A stretch of DNA of 64,000 nucleotides from Cloeon dipterum (taxonomy: Eukaryota; Arthropoda; Insecta; Ephemeroptera; Baetidae), in NCBI RefSeq assembly GCF_949628265.1, contig NC_088788.1, positions 34,582,335 to 34,646,334 of the forward strand, in the 5' to 3' direction. Both the position numbers and the translations under genes were made by a program. Numbering within the stretch: position 1 is the stretch's first letter; every line of letters begins with the position of its first letter. Positions 33,192 through 46,024 of the stretch are shown here, piece by piece. The notes under the pieces are model-generated. The model was not told where the DNA came from. It ran no database searches and worked only from the letters and a program-made list of their open reading frames with translations.

Positions 33192-36100
33192 TCAGCTCGG
33201 GAATTTGCTGTACAGAGCGTAGGTCAGATCGTAGCTTTTGAAGCGGCAGTAGTGAACGTCATGCCGCAGCCAATCCCCGAACGACGCTTCCTTCTCCAGC
33301 TCCCGAGGCGCCTTCGCTGCCACAGATGTCTGCAAAAATATGTTTTGTTTCGTTAGTAATTATCGTTGGAAATGCTGGGGGGGGGGGGAAATCAGGAAAC
33401 AAGAATTCTTGCTGGAATTCCGGCAGGACAAATAAATATATTTGAAGAACAGCACAAGATAGAAATTTTTCGGCACCTAATTTTTTAGCCTAAAAAGTGT
33501 TTACGTCTACAATTTTTCTCAAAAAATGTATTTTAAAATCATAACTATTTAAAATTGATAAGACTGTATTGTTATATGGATTTAATTAATAAAAAAGCAG
33601 GAATATAGCTGAGAGAAAAGAAAAGAACAGGACAAGAAAATCCAATTTTTGAACAGGAATCTCTAAAACACGCACCTTGTTGGCAAACACGGCGAGGACA
33701 AACTTTCCAGGTCGGAAGGTCTTCACCACGCGCATGATCACTTCCTTGTAGGATTCCAGCGGCACGTTGCTCTCAAAGCTGACGTAGGAGAACTCGGGTT
33801 CAGGTGTGATGTGGATCGTCATGTAGCAACCCTGTAGGAGGAAAGTTAAATTTAGCAACATAGTTTATAAATAAGTGACAATTTCAAGACAATGGGCATC
33901 ACCAGATACTGCGAAATTCGCTCTCTTTTATTGTCCATATCATAGATATGAGTATAGAAACAAAAGTTAAGTTTTACGGGTGTTGTCGTGCCTCAAAAAG
34001 ATATTTTAATACTCACAGAGGCCAGCTTTGGCCCTTCCTAATTTAGATAAACAGAAAAGAGCGTGATCAAAAAACAACTATTGCTAAACGTTAAATATTA
34101 TAGGCGGATTTTATACCCACCTCGGTTTTAGATATTCCGTTCATGGAATAGCCACACGGTTCAAACAAGTAGTCGTCAATGATCATGTCCGGGAGGAGCT
34201 TGTCGATGCCAGATCGAAGAGTGGCTTCAGCTGCAGAGGAGCACTCCTCGCGAGTGAAAATGCTCATGATTTTCGGGTCGAGGTCAGTCATCATAATTTC
34301 CAGGGTCTGGTCCGGTTCGGTAGTTCCACGGCGAGGTCCACGCAGAGGGTGCAGGGTGTACAGGTACCAACAGTCTCTGTTCACCGATCCCAAGCAGTAA
34401 GCGGCTCCATCTTCAAAAGAAAAGGTTGCAGATTAGAGAGAGCGTTTCATTGATGAATTCAACAGAAAAGCATGATAAAGAAGATCTCTTTGTCTTGGTT
34501 TAGCAAATTTTCGATTACAACCAATGTGCAAAGAAAAAGCTTTATCGTACCTTAGATAAATTAAACCAGTTTCTCAATCCTCTAAGTACCTTTGAAGAAG
34601 GAGTCCAAAACGGCGACTTCCTGTTCGAAATTGCAGTGCGGCGATTGCTGGAGTTCTGGGCGTTTGTAGTTCTTGCGAGAGTAGTAGACGTCTTCGACAG
34701 CGTCAAAACCGGCGTACTTGGTGACCAGCAGCAACAGCGGCTCCAGACATTGCAGGGGGGTCGTCGTGCCACAAGTTTTCAGGATGAAGCGGCGCTGCGA
34801 CACGAACATGCTGCTCTCACTGCAAATTGACGCAAAATATTTATAATTTCGTTTTCCAGCAGCATTTAAAATGAAAAGTTCCAGTTATTCGACATGCTCG
34901 GCTGGTTAGCACCGCAGGTTAAAATTAAAACTGATGCTCATCAAAGGCCGAGTGCTTAATTAACTAAGATACACACTGCCAAAATGCGGAATCGCACGAT
35001 TAATCTCGCGTCGCCGGCCAAGTTTGATCCGCGGGGGCTGCAAACCGCAAAACTGGACCATTTCCCTTTCGCGTGGGATGCGGGTCAAGGCCAGCATTTG
35101 GCAAATCGGCGGGAATTCAGGCAGGGGGTCGTGCGGGGTGCCGGCTGCTCTGCAGTCTGCAGTGAGGGGAGTGGCGCCACCGCAGTGCCCAGGATCAATT
35201 CTCTGCTCTGGCAACTCAACTGTGTGTGTACGCGGGCCAAGGTGCAATCGATACTCGAGGGTGGGCTGTAAATCGTGCGGGCGGGCGAGGCGAGACACTC
35301 ATTTCCCAGCGGCTCGGGAAAAATGTTTGCACAAATAATTCAAATGCGCGTGTTCCACCCCTCAAGGTTGCGCAGATTCGAAAACTTTTTACACGCCATT
35401 TCGATTCTTGGGCGTGGAAAATGATGCGACATCAGGAAAAACATGCAAACAAGTGCGAAAATAAATTAAAGAGGATACAGGGGACCAAGATTTCACGGAT
35501 TGCAGAAACCCCGCATTTTATTAAAAACCATTTATTATTAGTCAATTTACACCTGTCCTATTTTTTGAGGACTAGACACAGATAATATTAAATTAGTGCA
35601 ATTTTTCTTCCATTCCAATTTTGAAAATCATTTTAATTGACTGTGAAACTTAAAATAATGTTAAAATACGATTGAGGAAATTAGATGCAGAAAAACTGCA
35701 TTTTATCAAGCGACATGACATAATATTGAAGTACTTTTGACACTTAAACCGCGTCGAGGGCACTAGGTTTTTCTTGATTAAGCTTAACTATCACTGATTA
35801 TCATCTTTTAAATTACTTTGGAGCTATCAAATTGGCCCAGCAGAGGTTAAAAGCCCTTGACTCGTTCTCATTCAACGTCTGACGCTTCTCAAAATGTAAA
35901 ATAAAAATTTCGAACCGTTTGTGCAGTGTGTTGTAATGGCCGCCGAGATCGAAAATGCCATGCGACATGATAATTAGACCTGCAGTGAGAGTGCCGAGAT
36001 CAATAACATCCACACTATTATTATCCCGAGTCAAGATCGAATTTAGAGTCGGCACGAAAGTGAGAGGAAGACGAAAGCGACAACAAAAGCGGCGTTTCGC

Positions 36101-39100
36101 CAGGAATAGTGGCGCGATGGCACGGGCGAATCATCGATTTTGCATCGTGGACTCGAGCCAAAGCTTAAGTCTTGCCCACGCACCAGGCGAATACAACGAG
36201 AATGAAACACGGGGGGATTTAATTACTCCGGATGAACAATGTAACAAAAGGTGTGACGATTTGTTCCTCTCATCGCTTACACAATACTAAAATATAATTA
36301 TACCAGTGGGCTTACCCTGAATGGCTTTCGGGCACCAAAACTGAGTTTGGGGCTGTGTAACACGCCTCTGAAATTTTAAATTAAGGTGAAGGGCGGCTCA
36401 AAAAAACACAATCAGTTAAAGAGTGTGCAATTCATTCGCTTAACAAGGCCGTGGATATTTGGATTAGTCAAGAGACCAGAGACACGGACCGTGAAATGTG
36501 GAGCAAACTTGTACCGCGCGATTGCTCTGCTAAAAGAGGTGCAGACCCAAGGATCGTTCAACCCCCAGCACGTGTGAGTGTATAGAGTGAAGCAAATCAC
36601 CAAAAGGCAGAAGTCATCATGCTGAAAAGACGGAAATGCTGCATTTTGAGTGTCAGCACGGAGACGGAGAGGAGTGGACTTGGCATGGGACAAGAATCCG
36701 TCACACGAGCAAAGCAGCAGCAGCTTAATTTTAGCAAGCGCACGCCGACTCATTAAAATTTGCCCGGCCATGTGCCTTTTTCTTTGCGATGGCCGGGCCA
36801 GCTCGAGTTGCCCTTGTTGCAAACGAAGAGTAGTAACAGCACAGACATGTGTCGCATTTGTGTACGCTCTAAAAACAAACCTGAGCACGTAGGAGTCCAG
36901 CTGGTCGTTCTGCACGGAGCTGATGATTTCGCAACGCACGATTTTCAGCAAGCTCACCAACTGGTGCCTGAGATCAAAAGAAGAAATAGATTAAGATTAG
37001 TAAAGTTGTCAATTTCAAGATTAATAATTATATCATAAATTATTTAAAAATTCAGTAACAAACCATTTTATTTTAACACAATGATATATGTTTAATTTTC
37101 TTGCGACCTCGCAAAGCTTTATTTAAACGATTAAAAGGTATGCATGTCTCCCTACTGTAAAGCCACGGTTTATTTCACAATTTAATGGATTTTACCTCAA
37201 AATTCGGAAACTGTTGGACAGATCACGACGAGAGAGGGATTAAAATCAAGCAAAAAATTATAATAATTTGAGAAAATCTGGAAATTAACTATTCCTCAGT
37301 CCCGAATTCATTGCTTGACGTTTTTAGTTCTTCTCTATGGCAATAATACCGATTGACCCTGTAATAGCAAGTAATATCGTTGCCATCACTACGGTAGATC
37401 AAAATCTAAGAAGCTTGTGACGCGTAAAACCAAAGCACAATATAGCCTTGGCGACTCAGCTTCGAGCATTGCCAAGTTCCGATTATATAACCCCCAGTAG
37501 TGTAAACTGTGGAAGCCATATATTTGCACCGCAAACATAACGGTAGAAATGCAAGTAGGTTGCATAGAACAAATAGAGAAAAGCGCATAAGCTCTCTTAT
37601 TTCCGACGCTTTCGAAACTCCAGTCACACGCTACACCGACGAGAGAGGCATTTTTTGTGTAACCGTTGAAAAATTTATATTTTAATGAATCAATATTCTT
37701 TTCTGCAAGCGAAGGATTAAATTATGAAAAATGTTGGCTAGATGTTGGCGACATTATGTTGCACATAGAGTTATAATAAGAATGGTGATAGCGTTTTTTT
37801 TTTGTTGTGCGGTTACAACAGCTGAAGCGTCACGAGCAACGTCAACAAGCGCAACGTGTCGATATTTGCCAGTTTAAGCTTCTTATCAAATCACGCTATC
37901 AAGCAAAATTAATTATCTTTGAATCTGACTATTACTAAAGTCGTCATTCACCAATTTAATTGAAAACTATTTTTCATTCCACTTGCAATGTGGCCAATGT
38001 GCAATCACGTGTTCCGAGTGTGCGTGTGCAATTGTAACAACGCCCTGCACTTGTTAAAAAGAAAGAGAAACGCAGTCGTGTAGTGCAAGTTTATGCTGAG
38101 AGCGAATTGAAATGCAAAACGGCCAGTGCTCGGCTCAATTATTGCAGTACGAGAGAGCAGCCAGACGCTCCTATCACTTGGATCTTGGATTGAATCGAGC
38201 AGAGCGCACCAACCGCAATTCTTGGAATCGAACGTCATGCTAGGGATTTTTTTTATAATTGAATAAAGGCGAAAAAAGGTTATCTAATTTGTTGGATTAT
38301 ATCATTGCGTTGTTTTTTAAATTATTTATATTATTGAATTAGAAGGGATGTTTCTACATTATTTTATGATGTTATTTTGTTGAATGTGACTCGATTCAGG
38401 CACTTTTCGAGACTTAAAGCGGTGAAATTAGCAAGAGTGTTTCAATTATTTCCAAAGGAATTCAGCCATTCCAGTAAATACTACGAAAATCAGATTTTCC
38501 CTATAAATGTTAATAGTTACTTAGGTCGTTTTGCCTAACAGGATGCAAATTGTGTTTTTTCCAAGTACGTGGCGTAGGGAAACTCCAAAAACATCGCAAG
38601 AGTGGTGAAGAAGCTTCTAAAAAATATATTATGCTACAATTCAGAATTATAACGAACGAAACTGTCGGGATTACAGCACTAGAATTGTTAGAGTAATATT
38701 TTTTAGTTTTTGAACCTCTGCTCATTGTCAGCACATTCCGTGGGCAATGAGCTTACCGGGGTTTTAATAACACAGCTTGGGCCCAATGTGGCCATCTTTT
38801 CGCCTCCCCGCACCGGAATCTTGTCTATAAAAGCCGCTAGAAAGGTGCGAAAACCAGCTAGTGGCGCCGTTGAGCTACCTGAGCATTTCGAGTCACCAAA
38901 TGAACCACCTTTTGCCATCTCTGTATTGAAAAAAGCCTTAATAAAACGATAGGTACCGAAATACCGTATTTTCTTCCCCAGAAAACATTCGAAAAAAAAA
39001 TGACGGACTAAAAGATATTATCATCATTGCAGAGTTATTTTTGGCGCTTCGATTGTGAGCCGTGCGTGGTGTAGGGGTATACGGCGAAGGTGTGGGGTTG

Positions 39101-41601
39101 GTTCGGTCAAGTACCGGGCCGGCTGGGCTTGGGCTGGTTCCATGCGATGCACGCGGTATTGATTCGCACCACCAGGACAGGGCGAATAGAGGGCAAGAAG
39201 AGCGACAGGCGCGATCTTGCATTTACGTCGGCTTGCTCTCGCTTGCCGCGTTTCAATTTTTGGTTTATTCGAGTTGAAATACGATTACGTAATTAATTTC
39301 TGAAGAACTTTCCGTCTCCTCTACAAGATTATGTAAGGGTGGCGTAACGAAATGTGATTGCAGCGTGATTGGATATCTGAATCTGATGATAAACCTAAAA
39401 TGCTGACTGTAGATTTGGATAAGATTTCCTGATCTGTTCTGTTACGGTGCTAATTGATGACGTTTTCACGATAAGATCAATGGCATTCACACGTGCGCGA
39501 TGAAACTTTCTCGTTACTTAACCACAAACAATTTTTTTAACGTTTTGACTATTTGCCAATCGTTTTCCCGGAATGGAACGTCTAGTAATCCAGTATATTT
39601 TTCCTACTCTCACATTCATGCATCGGTGGCCGCTCTCAAGATGGCAATTAGTGTACCAGAAAACGCCTAAAGGCGGACTTTTACCGTTTCGCCTGTAGCA
39701 ATTATCAGAGCAGGCATTGAGATTGTCCATTTCGCCACTTCAGCAACGGACGACCTCTAGTGGAGAGCGTTTTCTCAGCACCTTGTTCAACAATAGAGAA
39801 GAAAAGCGCACTTCTTGGTGCTTTTGTGCAGCAGTTGGCATAATGTGAAAGGTCGGCAGCACCTGGCAAACCGACAGCCTAGCAGAAATGCAATTTGCAA
39901 TGGCGCCATTGTGATATTGTTAACACACTACTTACAAGACTACAATAATATTTTCTTGCCAGAGTTGTTGTTTTCACAACACACCTGGCCTCAAGCTGAA
40001 TGTTTTCGTGAATGAGGGTAAAGCAAAGCAACGTGTTGTTATTGAAAATAATGAAATTCCTCGCCGATTGCGGGAATGTCTGTTGAGTAGAAGTGGGTCG
40101 TGGGTCGAATCAGCTCAGAATTCCACGCTTTATTAAAATAAAACTAGATATTACTGGCAGCCACATGTCTGTCGCGTGTCATTGGACTACAAGACAACGG
40201 AAAAATTTTAATCGAGGCTCTTGAAGCAAAGAGGCCAGAGGCCAAAGTGGCTCTTCTCCGAGTTGGACTCTTAGAATCAAGGTCAAGTTGAATTAGAGCT
40301 TTACAGGCCAACAATTAAGAACATTTTGCGTTGTTGACTATAGCAATTTGTGAAATATAGCAATAGTTTATCTCTAAATCTCTAAAATGTGTAAAAATAT
40401 GAAATCAGGACTAAGGAACTTAAATTTCAGATTTAAAGATAAATTAAATGATTTTCTTGCTACATTTCAATCCCTCTCGTCACAAATTATGAGGAAAGTT
40501 CCCTAAATTGTGAAATAAATCGTGGTTTTAGAATAGGGAGCTTGATAATAATGTTAACTTGTGAACCGAACCTCTAAAAAATTTTAACGATAACTTGGGT
40601 AATTTATAGCTTTTTCCAAAAATATTATGTAAGCTTTTTACCCATCAACTGACAAAAAATGTTTTCCACACGTTGAAGAATGCTGACTAAACTGTTAGTT
40701 GCACACATAATTAATTGCTTCTAACTCTGCTAACTCTGAAGTAATACCACTGGAGACTTTCCTGATTATAAAACAAAAAATTCTAGATAGCGGACAGTTA
40801 ATTTATGAATCACGTCTCAGCTACACGTCATTTCATTAAATTTCCACAGGAAACGTTGCATTCACATTCTTTTTAAGGCCACAACCGCATTATAAATATT
40901 TTCCCATTAAACCATCACGGCAGCAGACACAAAAACTCCTGAGTGAGCACCCTGATTTGGTCATGCGGAAAAAACGTCTGCGACCGTAGCGAGAGCAGGT
41001 TCTGTGGCAAAAAAAAGTACCTTGCTCTGCACGCGCATGAAAAAGGAGACCCAGCAGAAGCAGGCTGGCTGGTTAGCAACCAAACTCTAGAGCAGGCGGT
41101 CGCTCTCCATCAATTTCATGACGTCACAGGAGAGTCTGCGATTCGAAGGAATGGGCATCGCGAGCGGTATTTAACTCCGAATAATTATCATACGATACGT
41201 GGCAGTCTCACCCTGACTGCCAAGGCGAGGAATAAAAAAGAACACGCGGGGTGAAAGTCGCCAATTCTATTTCAAGTCTGCGCGAAAGCCGGCTGCTAGC
41301 CTTGGCCGAACATATTTGTGCCGCGGTGTGCGGTCAGGGCCGAAACGTGGTCGAGCCGGAAGAGAGCCAAAAGGCAGGCTGCGTGGCTGCAGACAGACCT
41401 TTCTGGAAGGTTGCTTTGGGGGGTCACGCCGGCCGGCTCGCCGGAGAAAAAAATTTTGCAATTTACGAACCTGGGAATTTTGCGCAAGTTGCAGTTGTCG
41501 ATTCGGCCGTCTTCCCGTGTGAACCACACCTCGAGCAGCTTCTCGACACCCTCGAAGAACTGGGGTTCCTCGCCGGCCAGTATCACCTCGTGTTCAGCCA
41601 T
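33192..41601 (-). CDS. AMD1: S-adenosylmethionine decarboxylase proenzyme
   Basis: Makes decarboxylated S-adenosylmethionine, the aminopropyl donor for spermidine and spermine. Six exons (41601-41471, 36967-36881, 34819-34590, 34410-34121, 33831-33676, 33329-33192) join in phase to 1032 nt (343 aa), close to the roughly 334-aa human enzyme. The self-cleavage site 'LSESSMFVSQRRFILKTCGT' is complete; the second Ser of ESS becomes the pyruvoyl group. Further landmarks are 'FFEGVEKLLEVWF', 'YAGFDAVEDVYYSRKN', 'DCWYLYTLHPLRG', 'DQTLEIMMTDLDP', 'FEPCGYSMNGIS' and 'TIHITPEPEFSYVSFE'. The Cys and Ser needed for decarboxylation and processing are present. Introns 1 (about 4.5 kb) and 2 (about 2.1 kb) are large. 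An upstream frame overlaps the start codon (41735-41583), suggesting translational control as is known for this enzyme in other lineages. Confidence 0.95.
34820..36880. other. Large intron 2 of AdoMetDC
   Basis: Mixed composition with GC-richer patches around 35000-35330. I find no gene or RNA in it. Confidence 0.5.
37110..37310 (-). repeat. Dispersed repeat family C, copy 3
   Basis: Contains 'ctccctactgta', 'ggtttatttcacaattta' and 'gagagggattaaaatcaag', the reverse complement of the corresponding blocks in 29400-29660 and 40385-40570. Confidence 0.55.
40385..40570 (+). repeat. Dispersed repeat family C, copy 4
   Basis: Contains 'gaaatcaggactaaggaac', 'tttcaatccctctcgtca', 'attatgaggaaagttcccta' and 'aatagggag', matching the other three copies. 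Confidence 0.55.
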
Positions 41602-41735
41602 CCTCTCGAGTCAAGACTTCGGAGCGAAATGATCTGCTTTCGTGCTTTGCACTGCACTTGTGTAGACACGAACAAGCAAGCAGCAAGCAGCTCGGGTATA
41701 CCCGGCCAGCGATTGAGGGGAAGCCGGTGTCGCAT
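41583..41735 (-). promoter_or_regulatory. Upstream open reading frame overlapping the AdoMetDC start codon
   Basis: A 50-codon frame starting at 41735 ('MRHRLPLNRW...') ends at 41583, past the AdoMetDC start at 41601, in a different frame. If the mRNA leader includes 41735, ribosomes starting here would miss the main start. uORF control of AdoMetDC by polyamines is established in mammals and plants, with different peptides. Transcription of this leader is assumed, not shown. Confidence 0.35.
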
Positions 41736-42554
41736 GCACGGGGTGAGGGGAGCCGGTGTCGATCGTCAACTTTTTCAGCGCGAATAAAATCAATCCTTTT
41801 GTCACGAAAACTTGTCTTTAATTTCCCAATGGCAAAAGAAAATGAAAAACATCATGCATAAACTGTTAGGAATTGAGACACATGTTTTTAGAGAAGCTTT
41901 GGTCTTTATTTGTTTTTGTAAAATATAGGAAAAATAATATTAATTCGATTCATTCTGATAAAATATAAATATATGCAATTATGCGTGCTATTTTGGTCGT
42001 AACCATAGCAACGCATCGGCCTTGAAAGGAGCAGGCAGCACAAACAGGTACAAAATTTCTATCAATTTCCATAATTTTTTTACTCCCCGTGAAATCATTG
42101 TAATAACAGCATTTTATAAAGAAGATAAAGGAATAGAAAATTCAATAAGTTACAAGTGTAGGGCTGTGAGTTTCTCGTAATATTCTTGAATATTTTAAGA
42201 TTGTTACTATCCGTATGTCCGGACAACATGATTTTAGACGGGTTTTCGAAACTTTCCAATTAACGCGTAGCAATACGTATTTGTCGAAATATTCGTCTTT
42301 TTTAAGAAGTGTCTACCAAATTCATAACATTAAAACAACACTCAAATATTAGTTTTTAAATTTTCCCTCTATACTAAAAAAAATAAGATGTTAACAGAAG
42401 AATGTAATGCTATTTCAGAAAAGATTAAACATTTTTTCAAAAAATGATGAAGGGAGTAAAATCTGGAATACCAGTAGCAAGCTGAACTGCAATGATAAAT
42501 TATCCTGGGCGACTTTGACAGTTTAAAAGAAATTCCAGAAATTCATTTTTCTTA
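41736..42554. other. Upstream region of AdoMetDC, no gene seen
   Basis: AT-rich except for the first 150 bases. It presumably holds the AdoMetDC promoter and leader. No TATA box is clear. Confidence 0.45.
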
Positions 42555-42559
42555 GTATT

Positions 42560-43535
42560 ACATGAAAGGACCACCGCGAAAAAGGCGGTCACCCACTGCA
42601 TGACCTCAAAAGATGCGCTTCCCTTAAGGAGATTATTTATTTTGTATGACCGCAGAATATACAATAATACAATTCCCAAGGGAACACCATTAGCAGAATA
42701 TCAGAGGCAACTGACAGAATAAACCAGAAAAGACCGATTCGACATGCACGTGCGTTTGCTTTTAGAAAATAATAGATTAAATAATAATAATATTGACAGG
42801 ACGCTGGAATGCGGTAGAGTGTGTAGGCGACATTCATTATAGTGTGTGAGCCAAGGAATGAATCTCAACGCACGACTCAACGCAAGGTTATTTTATTCCC
42901 ACCAAAACCAATTTCGAGAATTTGTTCATTTTTTATGTGGCATATGATTCCAGCAGAATTGACTTCTTGGGTTCAGGGTAAAAGGTCTCAGCCGCGAGAT
43001 TTAAGGCTGCGGCTGCCGGGACCGGCTTAGCTGATTTTTTTGCCCGGCGACTAGCGTGGCTGAGAAGATTTTAAACGGGAAGTTTGATAGTACTTAACGG
43101 CCTGAATAGCCACAAGACTTTTTTTTACTTTTTGTCCCTTTTTCACCGACGGCTGGCGTGGCCCAATTACGACTGATTCGGGTGCAGTGTCCTATTCTCT
43201 TTTGCGCGTCCACAAACCATTCTTGCTTAACATTGCTTAACTTTTGGGTAATGTGGGAAATAAATTACTCTTTGTTATCTTTAACACTATTATGAATGTC
43301 CTACTCTCTACCGCATTTACAGCATCCTGTCAAAAAAGGTCGTGCACCCAACGTGGTCATAAATCTAAATTTGAGTTTGTATTATTTTCTAAGAAAACAC
43401 AGTGCATGTCGAATCGGCGTGCCTGATTGTGTTCCATGAGGGAACTTCGCATTATTGTGTTAGCCTGGTCGTACATAACAAACAGTCTACTTAAAGGAAC
43501 GCAGTGAATGACCTTTTTTTATCACGGTCCATTCA
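42560..43535. mobile_element. Foldback-like element with arms of about 250-280 bp
   Basis: The left arm (about 42565-42850) is an imperfect inverted copy of the right arm (about 43284-43535). Matching blocks include 'ggaatgcggtagag' with 'ctctaccgcattt', 'gattcgacatgcac' with 'gtgcatgtcgaatc', 'agaaaataata' with 'tattattttct', and 'cactgc' with 'gcagtg' near the outer ends. The central part contains a family B MITE (42980-43175). No transposase is visible, so it is non-autonomous. Confidence 0.7.
42980..43175 (+). mobile_element. Dispersed MITE family B, copy nested in the foldback element
   Basis: Starts 'ggtctcagccgcgagattta', and continues with 'ggcttagctgattttttt', 'gcccggcgact', 'attttaaacgggaagttt' and 'ttttcaccgacggctggcgt'. 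This is the same order as in the copy at 14010-14207. Confidence 0.65.
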
Positions 43536-43858
43536 TTTATATACTGAGGAGAAATTTCTTTGAGCTGTCAAAGACGTGTATTTTATCCTTGGGGTCGCCC
43601 AGGATGATTTTTATCATTGCACAAAGTATTGGGTTTCGTTTAATATTGGTTGTCCAAATTTTACTCCCTTAATCATTGCGAAAAAATATTTTATACTTGC
43701 TGAAAAATAGCATGAGTACATTACAAGAGGCATATTTTTATAGAACCGTTTAGTTTGATCAAACAATTATTTCCAATTTAGTTATAAATTCATTTCCCTT
43801 TTTGAAACATCTAAAAAAACTGTTGTGTTTTCACGTACACTCGTCAAAGGGGGTGAAA

Positions 43859-45906
43859 ATGAGTACCGTCCGAGTGATAGAAGAGCAAGTACCTTGTGTC
43901 ATTGACCAGTTATTAATTGAGAAACAGGCAACTCAGAAGAATGTCAATGCAAGAAGTTTACAGGCACTAGATCTCCATTCCTCAAGTGAGTGCGTTGTTT
44001 TATTTTCGTTTCAAATTTTCAAATTAAAAAATTCCTTCCCCAGAAATTTTTATCATAGAAAACTTGTGGCAGTTGGAGAGTTTGACCGTGCTGAAATTAA
44101 ACGACAATTGTATAGAGAAAATCGAAAATCTGGACGCCCTGGTGAATTTGCACGATCTGAACTTGTCGTTCAACAAAATCTCCAAAATTGATAATCTGCA
44201 TATGCTGGTGAAATTAGAGCGATTAATGCTTCATTCAAACAGAATTGGAGTGTTGGAAAATATGGACAAATTGCAAAATTTGCAACTTCTTACAGTTAGC
44301 AAAAATTGCATCGAAAGCATAGAAAATGTGAGCCGCAGATAAATATAGTTGATATGATTGATATATAAATATTGTGGACAGATTATTTACCTAAGAAAAC
44401 TCAAAAACCTGAGAGTGCTGTCACTTGACGGAAATCCAATATGCAGCGAGGAAAACTTCATGGAACATATTTTGGTGTTTCTGCCAAACTTAAGATATTA
44501 CGAATATAATTTGATTTTGAAAAGGGATATCCAAAAGTCTCCAAAAATCAAGTAACTTAATTTGTGCTAATTATTCACTGTAATTGTAAATGTGCATATC
44601 TACTCAAGGCAAATTTTAGCAAAGGTTGAGGAAGAGGAGGCGGAACTAGAAGAAAAGTTGAAACTTGAGAAAGAAAATTTATCCAAAAAGCGAGTTTTGG
44701 AAAAGGCATTTGTAGACACTATTGAGCCAAACACACTTCTGGAGCCTTTGGAAAGTGCTGGCTGGAAAATTATACTGAAAATAGGAGCTGCTGCACTAAT
44801 CACATTACAAAATGAGTTAAAAATAAAATAAAAAACCTTGTATAAATAAACGATAAATTTTGTGACACGTAGGCATAAAGAGCAGGTTCAGAAAGTGTGT
44901 GAGGAGCTGCAAAATATTGCAGAGTTGCAAATGGGAAAACGCGAGGAAGAAATTCAGCATTTCATCACCTGCGCTGATAGCGCTCGATTGAAAAATCAGC
45001 AAGAAGGTCGAAGGTAAAGCGAGGCTAATTAAAATAACATTTGCTTTCGTAGTACCCTTTTTAATCTTTTAGGATAGTAGAAGAATATTTGCAACCAAAA
45101 GAGGAGAGTTGTGAACATTTGCGAAGATTGCTCGCTTTGGCTGAGCGGAAAAAGATGGCTGAAGAATCTCCAGAAATGGATCAAGTGAGAAATTTAGCTA
45201 ATCAACTAATAACTGACAGCGAAGAGCTAAAAGCAGAACTGCTGACGATGGAAATTGAGCTTCAAGAGCAAATCTCGGTAAATAACTGTTTTACTAGTTA
45301 CAAAACATGAGGTTGCTAAATATTATTATTTTTAAAGGCTGCAATCGATGAGTTTAGCTCAAACATGGAAGACCTAATTTCAGCTTTTCGTCACGAGGCC
45401 AAACAAAAGCTGCTTCAACTTCGCGAGCTGGAACAGCATTTTCACCAAAGTCTGATAGAGCCTTGCAGTGCCAGAGCAGCAAATATGTACTTGTTGAAGT
45501 GGAAGGACACGCACAACTGCCCAGTGGCATCCAATGATTTAATCGAAGTAACTATGCCCTATTTTCAATGCTTAGAAGAAATTATTTTTGTTAGCTGGCT
45601 AAAGACCCAACGCTCTTGATGGAAAAACTGATAGAAAATCATGAGGTTCGACTTCAAATAATCTGGAGAGAAGAGATAAAATTAGGGAACTGCTGCCAGA
45701 CGTGGCTTGAAAAATTGATTGAGGAAAAGAGAAAGTAGTCTTTATATTTAAGAATAAATCCATTATCTTAAAATCTTACGTTCAGGTCAGAATTCAAACG
45801 CGGCAGAGAACGAGCCATGGAAATAGTGCAGTTTGTTGATTTGCAACAGCAAGAAATGATGGATTTGCAACCAGGCTCTTCACTTCCATCTTTGGGACTT
45901 TTGTAA
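43859..45906 (+). CDS. DRC3: Dynein regulatory complex subunit 3 (LRRC48)
   Basis: DRC3 is a subunit of the nexin-dynein regulatory complex of motile axonemes. The N-terminal exons encode SDS22-like leucine-rich repeats: 'NLWQLESLTVLKLNDNCIEK', 'NLDALVNLHDLNLSFNKISK', 'MLVKLERLMLHSNRIGV', 'NLQLLTVSKNCIESIEN' and 'YLRKLKNLRVLSLDGNPICS'. An LRR cap follows ('VFLPNLRYYEYNLI'). The rest is coiled coil ('AKVEEEEAELEEKLKLEKEN', 'AERKKMAEESPEMDQVRNLA') with a Trp-containing helical end ('LGNCCQTWLEKLIEEKRK'). About nine short exons are separated by introns of 50-80 nt; the stop is at 45904-45906. The Met at 43859 is the first in-frame ATG. The gene is convergent with ECI1, only about 120 bp apart. 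Confidence 0.88.
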
Positions 45907-45930
45907 ATAAATTTGGGGCAAAAGTTGTGC

Positions 45931-45936
45931 AATAAA
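45931..45936 (+). terminator. Poly(A) signal of DRC3
   Basis: AATAAA 25 nt past the DRC3 stop. The transcript end must lie very near the 3' end of convergent ECI1 (stop at 46025). Confidence 0.6.
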
Positions 45937-46024
45937 ATACATAAATCCATAAAAAATTATAAATATTCTATTTTGAATATAATTTACAACAAAAACAAGA
46001 TACACCTTTTAACACCAGGTGAGA

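Larger units (their letters stand above)
36968..41470. other. Large intron 1 of AdoMetDC
   Basis: 4.5 kb without a recognisable protein. It contains two family C repeat copies (37110-37310, 40385-40570) and a TATA-like 'tctataaaagccg' near 38823 with GC-richer flanks. On the minus strand a short open stretch with a donor lies near 38800-38755. None of these is strong enough to call a nested gene. Confidence 0.4.

Noticed and set aside
38700-38920. Possible nested first exon on the minus strand, with a TATA-like site on the plus strand
   Set aside because: The ATG, donor and TATA box do not form a coherent transcript, and no downstream exon was found in the AdoMetDC intron.
39050-39125. tRNA-like sequence ('ggtgtaggggtatacgg' and 'ggttcggtcaag')
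   Set aside because: The B box is off consensus and no cloverleaf stems pair, so not a tRNA gene.
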